NCBI GenBank assembly: GCA_022575985.1 | Contig: JAKSXM010000238.1 | Location: forward strand, 10,620,001-10,684,000 | Origin: Anagrus nilaparvatae | Taxonomy: Eukaryota; Arthropoda; Insecta; Hymenoptera; Mymaridae | Direction of reading: 5' to 3' | Length of the DNA stretch: 64,000 nucleotides | In this document: in pieces, positions 26,301 through 36,447 of the stretch | Layout: every line of letters begins with the position of its first letter | Position numbering within the stretch: the stretch's first letter is position 1 | Position numbers and translations under genes: made by a program | Notes under the pieces: generated by a model | What the model was told of the DNA's origin: nothing | Database searches by the model: none | What the model saw: the letters and a program-made list of their open reading frames with translations, nothing else

Positions 26301-27224
26301 ATGTTTCTTTTAAAAATTATGCCCAGTACAGGTCAATGAAAACAACAATAATAATAAAATATATATAAATCTTTAATTTTTTATGTTTGTTTGTTTGTTT
26401 GTTTGTCCGAAATGGATAAACTAGAACGCGATAAAAGCTAGAGACGCGGGGTTTACGGCAAAGGATAGCAAAAATTACCGGTCAAAACATAGGCTAGCTT
26501 TTGTTTCGATTGATAACGACAAAAATTTTTTATGTTGAAAAAACTGGATTCCCAAAGATAAAATTTTTAACAAATTTAAAAAAAAAACCTAAAAAACTGA
26601 AAATTGAGGAAAAATTTTTTTATCAAAAAGAATTTCATTCGATTTGGATATATTTTTTACGTATCCCTCTAAATTTTCAAGGCGATTGGCTTGATCTGTC
26701 AAAACTTACAATAATTTTTCGAAAATTATAAATTTTAAATTGAATAGGCCCGGTATATCGTAATTTTAAACTTGATAGAAATATAAAATATTTAAACAAT
26801 ATTGCTTTTACTAATTCTATTTAAATTTGAGACTATTCAAACATGTAAATTAAGTCAGTAAATCAGTAAAAAATTTGTCTTGCCTGCTTTTTATTTAGTG
26901 CAAAAAACCAATACAAATCTGTAGCTATAAGAGCATACAGAAAGATTACTAATCCTTCCATCAAAACTAATGGCTCGTTCCTAACTTCATAGAGCTTAAT
27001 TGCCTGCGAATTTAATTTCAAAAAATGACGCAATTATAAAATGAAAAATGTTTTAAAAAATAAAAATACCTCACCTGTAAAATCAGGAGTAGGATATTTG
27101 AAATTGGCCATAGGATTTTTAAATATTTAGCTACTTTTATATTTTCACCAGGCCACAATCCAAGTATGCTAAGTTGACATTTGCATAGGTTGAAAAATTT
27201 CAAATAATAATGATTTTCTAACAT
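17350..27224 (-). CDS. Odorant receptor (7tm_6 family), nine exons, complete
   Basis: I assembled nine minus-strand exons: 27224-27075, 27003-26884, 22511-22391, 22326-22065, 21249-21154, 19721-19631, 19570-19434, 17657-17528 and 17457-17350. They total 1215 bases and encode 404 residues, with every junction in phase. All introns are GT-AG except the second, which has a GC donor (CAG|GCAAGA at 26883). Signatures of insect odorant receptors: LGLWPGE near residue 24, LMEG in exon 2, LDDVNEYW in exon 3, PLNTPRPR followed by IDEKKYFY in exon 4, IKQHQKVLE in exon 5, SDWY...KTQKM...LMRTAKP in exon 8 and the terminal TYFFTLRT in exon 9. Length and intron positions fit hymenopteran receptors. It would be a chemosensory ion-channel subunit in antennal neuron dendrites, partnered by Orco. 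The ligand cannot be inferred. No stop or frameshift is seen, so it looks functional despite transposons in its introns. Confidence 0.92.
18171..18947. mobile_element. 777-bp element with 21-bp perfect terminal inverted repeats
   Basis: The left end TGAGTCATTCTGGATACCGTG (18171-18191) is exactly the inverse of 18927-18947, and TATATA flanks both ends. A second, inner inverted pair (ACGCCATCCTAAACC near 18401 and its inverse near 18668) gives a nested foldback. There is no transposase frame. It is a non-autonomous DNA transposon, probably TA-targeting, inside the odorant receptor intron between exons 7 and 8. Confidence 0.85.
19149..19421. mobile_element. CACTGAAAAA MITE, 12 bp from a splice donor
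   Basis: A 273-bp element starts CACTGAAAA and ends TTTTTCAGTG. Inside are paired copies of CAAATGACTTGAAACGT / ACGTTTCAAGTCATTTG and CCGCTTGCCGCAAGCGG-type palindromes. Relatives occur at 52387-52682 (complete), 20794-20857 (right end only) and about 45341-45424 (diverged). Its right end is 12 bp from the donor of odorant receptor exon 7 (GTAAGT at 19433). Confidence 0.85.
20794..20857. mobile_element. Truncated copy of the CACTGAAAAA MITE
   Basis: Only the right end is left: a CATTTCAAGCCATTTGCAATC segment, CCGCAAGCG and the terminal TTTTTTCAGTG. It lies in the odorant receptor intron between exons 5 and 6. Confidence 0.6.
21323..21454. mobile_element. Small foldback element, GGGCGTAAAA ends
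   Basis: GGGCGTAAAACTCGTCCGTA at the left is partly inverted at the right (GCTAAAAACTTTTACGCCC). The 132-bp unit is much richer in GC than its surroundings and non-coding. I found no clear target duplication. It lies in the odorant receptor intron between exons 4 and 5. Confidence 0.5.
22698..22770. repeat. Left member of an inverted repeat bracketing the retroelements
   Basis: About 70 bp including TTGTTTTCATTGACCTGTAC and the following TAATTTTTAAAAGAA is found inverted at about 26298-26365. Together they bracket the Penelope-like element and the LINE fragment within odorant receptor intron 2. Confidence 0.7.
22939..23011 (+). other. Hairpin cluster upstream of the Penelope-like ORF
   Basis: CCAACACA (22939-22946) pairs with TGTGTTGG (22970-22977), and inside it CTCAG (22947-22951) pairs with CTGAG (22957-22961). 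A second hairpin, GGTAC/GTACC, spans 22997-23011. It lies about 100 bp before the open frame of the retroelement and may belong to its 5' region. It has a CTGAGGA string but no GAAAC box, so it is not a convincing hammerhead ribozyme. Confidence 0.4.
23115..24635 (+). mobile_element. Penelope-like retroelement: reverse transcriptase plus GIY-YIG endonuclease, 5' truncated
   Basis: An uninterrupted frame of about 506 codons begins just after a stop at 23112. Reverse transcriptase motifs in order: FYITIKDHK...GRPI (the Penelope RPI block), FDVKSLFTNI (motif A with its catalytic Asp), GSPMGSPISPLVADL (motif B), YRYVDDILL (motif C, catalytic YVDD) and FLDVTL. Near the C-terminus VYILKCSKCRASYVGET...RVNKHRRD is the GIY-YIG endonuclease with the Cys pair usual in this class. 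Family members are around 800 residues, so the N-terminal part is missing. The open frame suggests a fairly recent insertion. It sits antisense inside the large odorant receptor intron. The usual in-frame ATG is absent at the left border, as expected for truncation. Confidence 0.92.
24750..25308 (-). mobile_element. 5'-truncated R1-type non-LTR retrotransposon (LINE) tail
   Basis: On the minus strand a frame from 25308 to 25066 encodes the C-terminal end of a LINE polyprotein. It contains CLHCPGELDTAEHTFFGCPRF, the CCHC zinc-knuckle region typical of the R1/LOA group, and ends at GFLS. A 3' UTR of about 290 bp follows, finishing in a GGCCCCTTC/GAAGGGGCC stem-loop and a poly(A) of about 25 (the T run at 24750-24774). 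AACCATTTTTT occurs on both sides (about 24745 and 25303), a likely target duplication. G+C is about half, against roughly a quarter in the host sequence. It is a dead-on-arrival copy in odorant receptor intron 2. Confidence 0.88.
25878..25953. repeat. 76-bp foldback hairpin
   Basis: GGCCACAAAAGTAAAGAATG...CCCAAATTGCACG pairs with its imperfect inverse CTGCGATTTGGGGCATACTTTTTTTGTGGCC around an 11-base loop. The size and mismatch pattern resemble a precursor microRNA, but a tiny foldback transposon is equally possible. Confidence 0.5.
26033..26190 (+). other. Stem-loop pair with a degenerate hammerhead-like GAAAC box
   Basis: TTGAAGATG (26033-26041) pairs with CATCTTCAA (26061-26069). At 26153-26190 TTGATAAGGTCGA...TCGACGAAACGTC has the shape of a hammerhead ribozyme's stem II and GAAAC box, but TTGATAA replaces the CUGANGA core. 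Penelope-like elements are known to carry hammerhead motifs in their terminal repeats, and this lies downstream of one on the same strand, so it is plausibly its decayed 3' end. Confidence 0.4.
26298..26365. repeat. Right member of the inverted repeat bracketing the retroelements
   Basis: Inverse of 22698-22770, sharing GTACAGGTCAATGAAAACAA and neighbours. A (GTTT)n microsatellite follows at 26384-26405. Confidence 0.7.
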
Positions 27225-28530
27225 GATTCTTGAAAAATTAAATCATATTTAAAAAGTTTTAAAAACTTTTTCTTAAAATTTTCTCTTTTAAACTTACATC
27301 TAATCACGTTTTACTGATAAATAAATTTGAATTTATAAAACATGCTTAATTTTTTCAAAAGATTCTAAGTAAAATCATATTTATTTAAATACACCAAATA
27401 CATTTTTAAACACTGCGTATTATCTGAAAAAGTTTTCAAAGACTAGCCTCAAACTTGAGTAGTTTAGGTAAAGGCTAAATTATTACTAACTTAATGTACA
27501 ATATTGGCTATAAAACAATTGATTGAAAAAATGTAAATCTATAACTTTTATTCTATTTTCAGTTTTCAATGTAAAGAATACACGTATAACTGGCGATTCA
27601 ATTGAATTCAATTTCACAAAGTACGCATTTACGGAAATAATACGTGAAATACGGCTATTTTTTGTGCTACATTTTACACCTTCTTATCTAATTTTAAAAT
27701 CATTAAAAAGTATCATATCTACTTCTTCTAAAAATTTTAAATCTTATTTTATAAGAAAATCCGAAAATAATAAGTTCTAATGTACAATTTCATAAATTTT
27801 TTAATTTGCGTTTAAATCAAAATATGAGACCCTTAAAACATTCGGATTAAAAGATTTATTTATATTCTTTCAAATTGTATAATTAGTACTTTTTTTTACT
27901 ATTTCACTTTCAGTAGTAGTAGTCATCTAGGCAAAGTAATATTCTAAAGGAAACCCTATAATGCAAAGGACTATTACTTCAGTCAAATTGCAGGAGAGGG
28001 TTTGATATTATTCACCATAAAATGGAAATTTTCTCTACGATTGGTTTCTTGGATTACTGATTACGAATTTTTGGGGCCCGAGAAAAGATTTATTTTTCTG
28101 TAATTTTTCTAAAAAAATAATAGTTTTGGACTACTAGGTAATTATGTTTTTTTTATCGTTGTTAACAAATTTTGGGATCCAGGTGATTAAAAATAAATGT
28201 ACCACCCTTGAATTTGTTATATAAATTTTTTCCATTTTCATTAAATATTACGAAATTTCAGCTTGTACATTTGTATGTAAAAAATAAAAAAAAAACTAAT
28301 GTCATTTTTAACATTCCTTTTGATGTATTAAATTTTCCCAGTTTTCTATAATACTTATTTACGCCTGTTTGTGAAAACACAGAAACTTAAAAATTTTTGA
28401 AAATTTCCAGAAAAACCCTTTTTTAGAGGGGCTTTAGCAAATTTAAAAGGATTACTTTTTATGAATCTTGCAAAAAGAATCCTATAAAAATAGAACTGTA
28501 CCAAAACGCGCACTTTTAAGTTGTATGAGC
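27225..28530. other. Upstream of the odorant receptor; nothing firm
   Basis: This holds the presumed promoter of the minus-strand odorant receptor, but I see no defined element. A plus-strand frame at 27523-27780, which contains an internal TTTTCAG, lacks any family signature. Confidence 0.4.
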
Positions 28531-29678
28531 CATATGAGCAATTATTTTAAAAGTGCTACTTAATTTGAGCCTGGAATCGTAATTTTTTTTTTTTAGGGCA
28601 CATCGATATGACCCGTGCTTTCAGTTAGTTTGAACCTTCAGAAAACCGAAAAAAATCGTGAACAAGAAATCGGCGATAGGTGCCAAAAAGGTTTGTTCAC
28701 TTTTATGTCAAAAACCGTGTTTTTCGTATCTGAGCTACCCTAAATTTTTAAAATAACTTTTTAGATAAATAAAATTTAACAAAATAGATAAAAAAATCTG
28801 ATTGCCAGGGAAAAACCACTTCAGAAGAAAAAAAAACTTATCTTTTTACGATGAAATTTAGCCGAGTTATCGACAATTTAAGATTTTGCTCAAATTCGTC
28901 TCAAGAAAGATTGAAATTTTATTGAAAAAAGCCTGTTTCTGAGCTTTAAACATGCATTACTCGCTTGATTTTCATCGTAAAATAATAACTTTTTTTTTAA
29001 AATCGATTAATTTTTTCCTGGCAATTCATTTCTTTAAGAAAAAAATCATTTTTATTGACCGAATTTCAATTTTTAGGTCAAAAGCCTTTGAAAACTGTAA
29101 GTAGCAAGATTTACATATCACAGTTTTTGACCTAAAAATTGAAATTTGGTCAATAAAAATGATTTTTTTCTTGAAAAAATGAATTTTTAAGGAAAAATTA
29201 ATGGATTTAAAAAAAAAAATTATTATTTTACGATGAAAATCAAGCGAGTAATGCATGTTTAAAATTGAGAAACAGGCTTTTTTCAATAAAATTTTAATCT
29301 TTTTTAAGACGAATTTGAGCAAAATCTTAAATTGACGATAGCTTGGCTAAATTTCATCCTAAAAAGATAAGTTTTTTTTTCTTCTGGAGTAGTTTTTCCC
29401 TGGCAATCAGATTTTTTTATCTATTTTTTAAAATTTTATTTACCTAAAAAGTTATTTTAAAAATTTAGGGTAGCTCAGATACGAAAAACACGGTTTTTGA
29501 CATAAAAGTGAAAAAATCTTTTTGGCACCTATCGCCGATTTCTTGTTCACGATTTTTTTCGGTTTTCTGAAGGTTGAAACTAACTGAAAACACGGGTCAT
29601 ATCGATGTGCCCTAAAAAAAAAAAAATTACGATTCCAGGCTCAAATTAAGTAGCACTTTTAAAATAATTGCTCATATG
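28531..29678. repeat. Near-perfect 1.15-kb palindrome
   Basis: The left arm begins CATATGAGCAATTATTTT and the right arm ends with its inverse. The arms match through landmarks such as GGGCACATCGATATGACCCG, CGAAAAACACGG, CAGAAGAAAAAAAA and GACC(G/A)AATTTCAATTTTTAGG. They are about 560 bp each and meet around 29100 with only a short unpaired spacer (about 29085-29120). There are few mismatches or indels. No coding sequence is supported; the frame at 29026-29322 minus is a by-product. It is either a foldback transposon or a locus for a long hairpin RNA. Confidence 0.9.
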
Positions 29679-32600
29679 CGTACCAAAACTTAGGTGACGT
29701 ATAGGAGAAAGATACAGCCGACGTATGGCGCAAATCCTTCGGTACATATATGGCCCATGTATTGGAAGAAGTTATTATTTCATAAATAATAAGCGATAAA
29801 ATTATACTATATATTTTTTGAAATATTTATTTAAGTATATTTATCGAATTTATTTAAATAAAAGTATTTTTATTTAAAATACAAATGAAAATCTAAAAAA
29901 AGTATGCATCAATAAATTTCTTTACAAAAAAAAAAAAATAGTTTCGTGAAGGATTCTAACTCGAGTCTATTGATTTATTTCCATCTAGATTCATTAAAGT
30001 GAGTTGTGATCATGAACTACAGGAACAATTATAGTGACATTCTAAATTCTATTTTGTTAAAAAATTTCCGGTAAACTAAGGTGATGGAATAAAAAACTGA
30101 AAAATATAGAAAATAGCAATTTTACTGGTAAAAGAGGGTTTTGAGATCAATAAAAATGATTTTATAGGCACAATTTTAATTTTCTGACCTCGAAAAAATT
30201 TTTTATTTTACAGATTTACCTATCAAAGGGATTTTCGGCCTGGTGAAAATGAATATTAGTATAAAATTTTATTTTTCTCACCCCGGAAATTTATTTTAGA
30301 AATTCAAGAAGGCAGACGAAGAAATTTAAAAAATTTTTAAGAATTATTATATCCCGGATTTACCGGGGCCCATTTCGAAAAAAATTGTTTAAATTTCTTT
30401 CTTTGAAATTTGAATCTTAAATTTTTATTTTAATCATACGTAAGATTAAAATTAAAAAAGATTCAAAACAGCTATATTTTAATTGTATTTGAAGTAATTC
30501 TCTCCCTGTCCGGCGCACCATAATCTTTTGCATTTCGCTGTAATCTTTTCCTTCGAAAAACGATTTTCTGTAATCGCATCTTATTATAGACAATAATAAT
30601 TTTTTTTTTTTTTTTGTAAAAAAATACTAATATAGTTAAATACACATGTAAATTACTGAGTAAAGCCAGGAACTAAAATAATACGCTACGTAAACTATAT
30701 TGATTTAAAAATAATCGTAATAATTTAAATCTATAACCAATATTTTATTTTTAGAATCATTTGTCAAGCGTATATACGTAAAAAAAAAAGCTTTTTGTAA
30801 TATTTTGTAATATTTTAAGGTCATCAAATTTTGATACTAGCTTGATTATTAAATCTTTAAAGTTTTTTTTTTCTGCATTAAAAATTTTTTCACTAAGTTT
30901 TCTCGCACAAGGTTACTTCAAAATGTGGTTTTGGACATATATTTTATTTGAATGTCCAAAACAGCATACCCGGATTTTAATTTTGGACATTTGACTTATT
31001 TTGTTAAAGATAAAGGTAATATTTCTATTATTAAAAGTATCTATTTGTTAAACGCTTTTAGTTCAAGAAATACAGGGGCTAGTGATACTTCTACAGAGCT
31101 TTTTGATATCAAATCTTTGATAGAATAGTCCTCAATTTCCATAGGATCCAAAAAAGATAGCCCAAAACTAAATTCGGTCATTTTATTAAGTTTTAGAAAA
31201 TTTAGAAAGAATAAGTCCCTTATTCTTTCTAACATTAAATCAAGTACGCTTGCTTTGTAAAATGATACCCTTTTGACCTTATTAAACGTGAAACGCCCTT
31301 CATCCGGTCATTCTATATAGTCGTACATGACTAAAAAAAAACTGAAAAATCTTGTAAAAATAGTAGTTATTATTATTTTTTTGAACATACTCATTTAATA
31401 ACGTAAAGGACATAGAAGGATGTTATTTTCTTCGTTATTCTTCTTCCTGTTACTAAATCCTACTTTTTTATTTATTTTTGTTTTGGACATTGAAAAAAAT
31501 TTATATAAACTGTATACTGTTTTTGTTACAACAACATGCTCTGATATTAAAGGATCTCTTCTCCGAATTCTACACCTGGCTACTTCCTGACATATGGATG
31601 CGTTAACCCCATGTTGTATAAAAATTGTGAGAAAAAAAATGCACTTTGCTCTAGTATTATATTGCTGAGAGGCGTGAGATAAAAAAATATGGCGCGTGTT
31701 GTGTACATGACGTAATAAAAAAAAAAATAATAAGAGCAAATTCATTAAGTGTAAAATGTAGGCTCTTTTTTATATAAATGACTAATCCTCTTTTTTAAGT
31801 AAAGTGTATTAATATAAAGCTTTTTTGTGCATGTCAGATAATTAATTAATTTGTTTAATATATCACATGGTATTTGAAAAAAAAATTTCATAGGTTTACA
31901 CAATTTTCTAGTCCATATGGAAATGATGATTTATTGTTTTAGAGTATACATTAGTCTGGATCTTATTTGGGAAATTAGCAGTTTTGAAATACTTTCGTGC
32001 AGAGAGCCAGTCTTAATTGCTTAGCCAGAAAAAATTAAATTTTTTTTATAATATAAAAATTCGTTCTAATCATATTCAAATATATTATATACAATACTGA
32101 ATATTTTTCTCTAATTGTAAGTTAAGTCAAATTTCACTATTATAAAATTGGTTAAGCTTTAGTATAATATTTTAGAAAACTGGGTATCACCCTGATTGAA
32201 AACTATTTGATGGATTTATTTTAGAAAAAAAAGTTTTAATTATGTCCAGACTAATATAAATATAAATCAACTACTACATATTAATACAGAAAAAGGAAAT
32301 TAATGAAAAATATTTGAAAAAGGGTAGAAAATAAATATATGAGGGTACATAAAAAGAGATTTGATTTGTACGTTAATAATATCAGTAATAAATTTGTTGT
32401 TTGAAAATTTATCATTTTTTGAAGCACAGTTTGAATCGATTTTAAATTTAAATATTTTAAATTATAGCATATTCGACTAAATTTAAATTCATTCAAGGGG
32501 GTGAAACAATTTGATTATTCGATATATGTAATTATATTCGTCAAATGTTCAGAAAATCAACACGTTATAATCTCATTTTAATATATTTCGTATTACTGAA

Positions 32601-32870
32601 TTTATTATAAATTTTATAGCAAAAATTAAAATAATTTATAGACAATAGAATTTTGATTTTAATATTTTTATAAAAATTATTTGTTTATACCCTTTAAATA
32701 ATATAATTTTTTGATAAATCATTTGTTTTTTGGATTACGAGATATTTATGTACAGAAAATTATATTTATTTTGAATTTACACGCCTATTTGTGTAACTAG
32801 TCCCAGTCTCTTTACAGGAAAATATATTCTCATGTAATTATTTTTTATATTTTTTATAGAATGGAAAAAT
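29679..32870. other. Gene-free AT-rich sequence
   Basis: I see no supported exon, RNA gene or paired terminal repeat. The short frames at 31041-31235 and 31395-31745 on the minus strand have no recognisable motif. Confidence 0.45.
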
Positions 32871-32872
32871 GT

Positions 32873-33350
32873 CAGATTTTATTTTTTTTCAAATTTTTCG
32901 TTGTTTGGTACCAAAAAAGGTTTGGAACAGTTAAATACTTATATCAATATGGTTTTTTGGGTCAAAGAGCCCAAAAAACCTGATATAAACGAATTTAAGT
33001 TAGTTTTAAAATTATTTCATTTTTAGAAATCTTGGCTTTAATGGCATAAAACGACTTGAATTGCTAAAAATTCCTTGTAAATCAAATTTTCTAGTAAAAA
33101 AAGTGCTGATTAAATAGGGCAACTGGATTTTATTCACATTTTTTATTTTGGCCAAAATCGAAAGGGGTATGGAAAATTGGCCGATTATTTGATTTTTCAA
33201 ATTTTTCGTTTTTTTCTACTGAAAATGGCTTGAAATAGTTAAAAACTTAGATAAATATGGTTTACCGGGTCAGAGAGCTCAAAAATAATGGTATAAATGA
33301 ATTTAAGTGAATTTAAAATTTTTTGTATTTTTAGAAATTTTGGTTTTTTA
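32873..33350. repeat. Two diverged direct copies of a 160-bp sequence
   Basis: About 32873-33042 and 33191-33350 share the series TTTCAAATTTTTCGTT, TTGGAACAGTTAAA / TTGAAATAGTTAAA, AATATGGTTT...GGGTCA and GAATTTAAGT...TTTTAGAAAT. The period is about 320 bp. A homopolymer C run follows at 33358-33368, next to GAGGGTAAACT, the inverse of AGTTTACCC just before it. Confidence 0.6.
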
Positions 33351-34061
33351 CAGTTTACCCCCCCCCCCTCTTCCGAGGGTAAACTACCCCTAAATTAAAT
33401 AAAAATAAAAAAAACGTAACCTAATATTTTTAAATGTTTTTCTTGTGTCAAAAAACCTATGTATAGTAGACCTTTCCTAAACCTTGTTGTCAATAAGGAC
33501 ATTTTACGCATAAACCAGGGGCCCCACCACCAAGAAATTCCCAAAAAACGAATCCTATACTACAAAAAATAACACATTATAATTTTCTAATCGGGAGTAC
33601 CCGAGTGTTGACGGAAATCTATTTACTCAAAAAAGGAGAGTATAGAGTTTTGTATACAGTCAATATTATAGTTATTATGGTCCAGCTGATCACATGTATT
33701 TTACGAAGAAATATTTATAATTCTAAAGTATAAATAATTATTATAAATTTCTTTACTACCGGATACGATCGATTTATAACACTTAATTTTCAAAGAGTAA
33801 ATTACAAATATAAATACAGGATTGAAGCAGGTACGTTATATTTTTTTTAAAACCTTTTATTGTTTAGGAGGGCGCTATCAAAATAATATTTTTTTATACA
33901 ATTATAATTTTATGTGCCTTATACAAAAATAATTGCCAAATTATTATAATTTTACATTGAAAAAACGTTTATAAATCAGATTTTTAAACTATTTTTAAAA
34001 TACTTTTTTGAAAAATTAATATATCATATGTATTCACAAAGTGTTTTGAACTGCTTTTATC

Positions 34062-34356
34062 GGCTGCTTATTACACACACATGTGTAAAATGAATTTGTG
34101 ACGGAGCGAAAATTCAAATATTAAATAAACCTGAGAATCTAAAAGTTCCATAATTATTAAATTTTTGAATAGGTATTGTTTGTTAAATAATATTAGTTTA
34201 TTTTTTATTCGTACATCTTTATAATAAATTGTTTAAAAATTTTGTAAATGTTGGAAATTTTAGATTTTCGGGTTTATTTAATACTTGAATTTTTGCACCG
34301 TAACAAATTCATTTTACAAATTCACATAACCAATTCACATGTGGGTGTAAGCAGCC
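34062..34356. mobile_element. MITE with GGCTGCTT ends
   Basis: The left end GGCTGCTTATTACACACACA is inverted at the right (TGTGGGTGTAAGCAGCC). A second inverted pair lies just inside (AATTCAAATATTAAATAAACC and its near inverse). It is about 295 bp and non-coding. It shares its terminal GGCTGCTT with the element at 48091-48232. It lies 0.5 kb upstream of the first gene of the unknown family. Confidence 0.75.
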
Positions 34357-34888
34357 TTAAGTTTTTTGCCCATGGTGCTTAGAATATTTTTTGCTTACCA
34401 AGGCGTAGAACAAGTGTGAAAAACCGGCCAAATTTATACCTGGGAAGCCAAAAAAATGTTTTAAGTGCCATGGACGAAAAACTTAAAAAACTAGCGCGAA
34501 CAGTTGAAAACATATCTGATCACTTGTAACTGGCTTTGCCGAGTACTCGTGCAAGGGATCCTGCTAGTACCAAAACTTTTGTGTCCATGGTATACTGAGA
34601 ATAATATTTTCATATGGAATCGAAAAATAATGTGCCCCATTAGAGCCCCCGTATTTGATCGCAAGGCTTAGGATTATTTAAATGAGCTAAAATTTTGAGA
34701 ACCTTTTTCTTTTTTCTAAGTAAATAATTAGACGAAGCAACTTTTAACAACCGCTGTTTCCAATCCTAAATAAACTTTTCTCCCCGCCTTAAAATTATGA
34801 AATTTGCTCCTTCTTTTTGAAAATTACTACTTTTTTTATTTAAGTTTACCGATTGTTTATTTTTTAAACGAAAAATTTTTAATTTCAG

Positions 34889-35716
34889 TTTTACAAGGTA
34901 TTACTGAAAATAAAGTTAGCCAAAAAAGTTACACACAAACTTCTCAAAATGTTGAAGCAAGCAAAATTTGATGATATTTTTATAACACGTGCTATGCATA
35001 TAGGTGCCCAGGGAATCCAAGAATTTTCTTTAAATACGTATAATTTAGAAACAATATGTGATGAACTAGTTGCTGTTTTCAAAAATATTTATGGAATAGA
35101 ATTAACTGATAAAGACGCACAGACACTTAAATTAGTTTCCTATCTTCAACTTGAAGCAAAAATTTTCAAAGCTCGGGAAGGTGTAGAGTCTGTAGAAGAA
35201 ATTAAGCAACGCGTCGAAACTACGATTCTCAAATATCAATTAGCATTGTTTCCAATTGAATTTTATCTGAAACAAATTGGCCAATTTGAATTTGGAAACT
35301 GCAGATTCATACCGAAATTATTTTCTGTTAAATTCAGGGAAAAATTAATAAGTGCCTCAAATTCTGATTTGCATTCTGATTATGAAGATTTAATGGACCG
35401 AATTCTCAAAGCTAAACGTAATTTAAAAGATGCTTTTTGTCCAATAAATTTTACTGCTCCAGGAACAACAGCACAACTTGTAACATCAATTAAAAATAAT
35501 AATTTTCCGGATTCATATGACGTTTGGTGTAACAAAAACATAGATGAAACTAATTTAAAAATTGGAGCCTTTCTTCAATTTGGTTTTGAATTAAATCATG
35601 ATATCGATCGACAATTTGAATTAAGCTGTGTTTCAACAACAATCCACCACGTTTCTAAAAATGCGTGGTTCATAAGAAAAATGGCAAATTTTCCTTGCTC
35701 AGATATTAACTTTTAG
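34889..35716 (+). CDS. Unknown-family gene A, last exon
   Basis: An intact frame ends at 35716. It can be read from 34889, right after the acceptor AATTTCAG, for 275 codons; the first ATG at 34949 would give 255. A stop sits just upstream of the acceptor, so an earlier exon probably supplies the true start. The family has no domain I recognise. Shared blocks with genes B and C: EFSLNT, then LVSYLQLEAKI, then PIEFYLKQIG, FIPKL, AQLVTS and DVWCNKNIDETNLKIGA. There is no signal peptide or membrane segment, and it looks like a soluble helical protein. AATAAA at 35761 is a likely poly(A) signal. It could be a wasp-lineage family or a domesticated viral or transposon protein; I cannot decide. Confidence 0.8.
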   Translation, partial: FYKVLLKIKLAKKVTHKLLKMLKQAKFDDIFITRAMHIGAQGIQEFSLNTYNLETICDELVAVFKNIYGIELTDKDAQTLKLVSYLQLEAKIFKAREGVESVEEIKQRVETTILKYQLALFPIEFYLKQIGQFEFGNCRFIPKLFSVKFREKLISASNSDLHSDYEDLMDRILKAKRNLKDAFCPINFTAPGTTAQLVTSIKNNNFPDSYDVWCNKNIDETNLKIGAFLQFGFELNHDIDRQFELSCVSTTIHHVSKNAWFIRKMANFPCSDINF

Positions 35717-36447
35717 ACACGAGGTAAACTTTGTACCCAAATTTTTTCTTTTTTAATATTAATAAATGTTTTGGTTTTCAAAGTATTTGAGATGTTTGGT
35801 AGGCTTAAAAGTCTACGTAAAAATAATAAGTTCCGTTTGTTGGATGATTTTTAATAAAACACAGGTTTCTATAAGCTCGCGGTGGCAACTCTAGCAAATT
35901 CAAATATTATCTTAAAGTAAATTAAAAAACGTAACCCCTGGTAATTTTTCCTGAAAAATTCGAATTTACTATTTATTTTAATATTTTAATATTTTACCGC
36001 GATTTGTTAAAGGAGAAAAATTCCCTTATCGTTTTTTTCCAAAATATTGGAACAATTGGAAAAATAATATGTTAGAAAAAATGGAAAAAATATGATAATT
36101 TACTAGGGTCAAAAATGATGACAATATAACTATATGGATAATTGGTAAAAATAGGCCAAATATATAAGATGAAAATCCACACCAAATCCTACCTGCTCCA
36201 AATCTCAAAATACAGTTATTTTTGGGCTTTTTTTAATAACGTGTAAATTAAATATTTTAATTTCTAAAAATTAGAACTTGATACATTTTATTAACGACCC
36301 AAAAATGTTTTAAATAAATAAAATTTTTATTTCTTTTTACGGTACACTTTCTTTTTAAGAAAAAATTCGTATTTTTGTAAGGCACCCGCCATTATACAAG
36401 TTTGATTTTTCACTTTTAAAAATTTTATTTTTATGCTTATTTTAGAT

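Noticed and set aside
27523..27780. 85-codon plus-strand frame containing an acceptor-like TTTTCAG
   Set aside because: No family signature, no partner exon and no clear downstream donor; could be chance in AT-rich DNA.
29026..29322. 98-codon minus-strand frame inside the palindrome
   Set aside because: It crosses the palindrome centre, so its halves mirror the same DNA; lysine/phenylalanine-rich with no motif.
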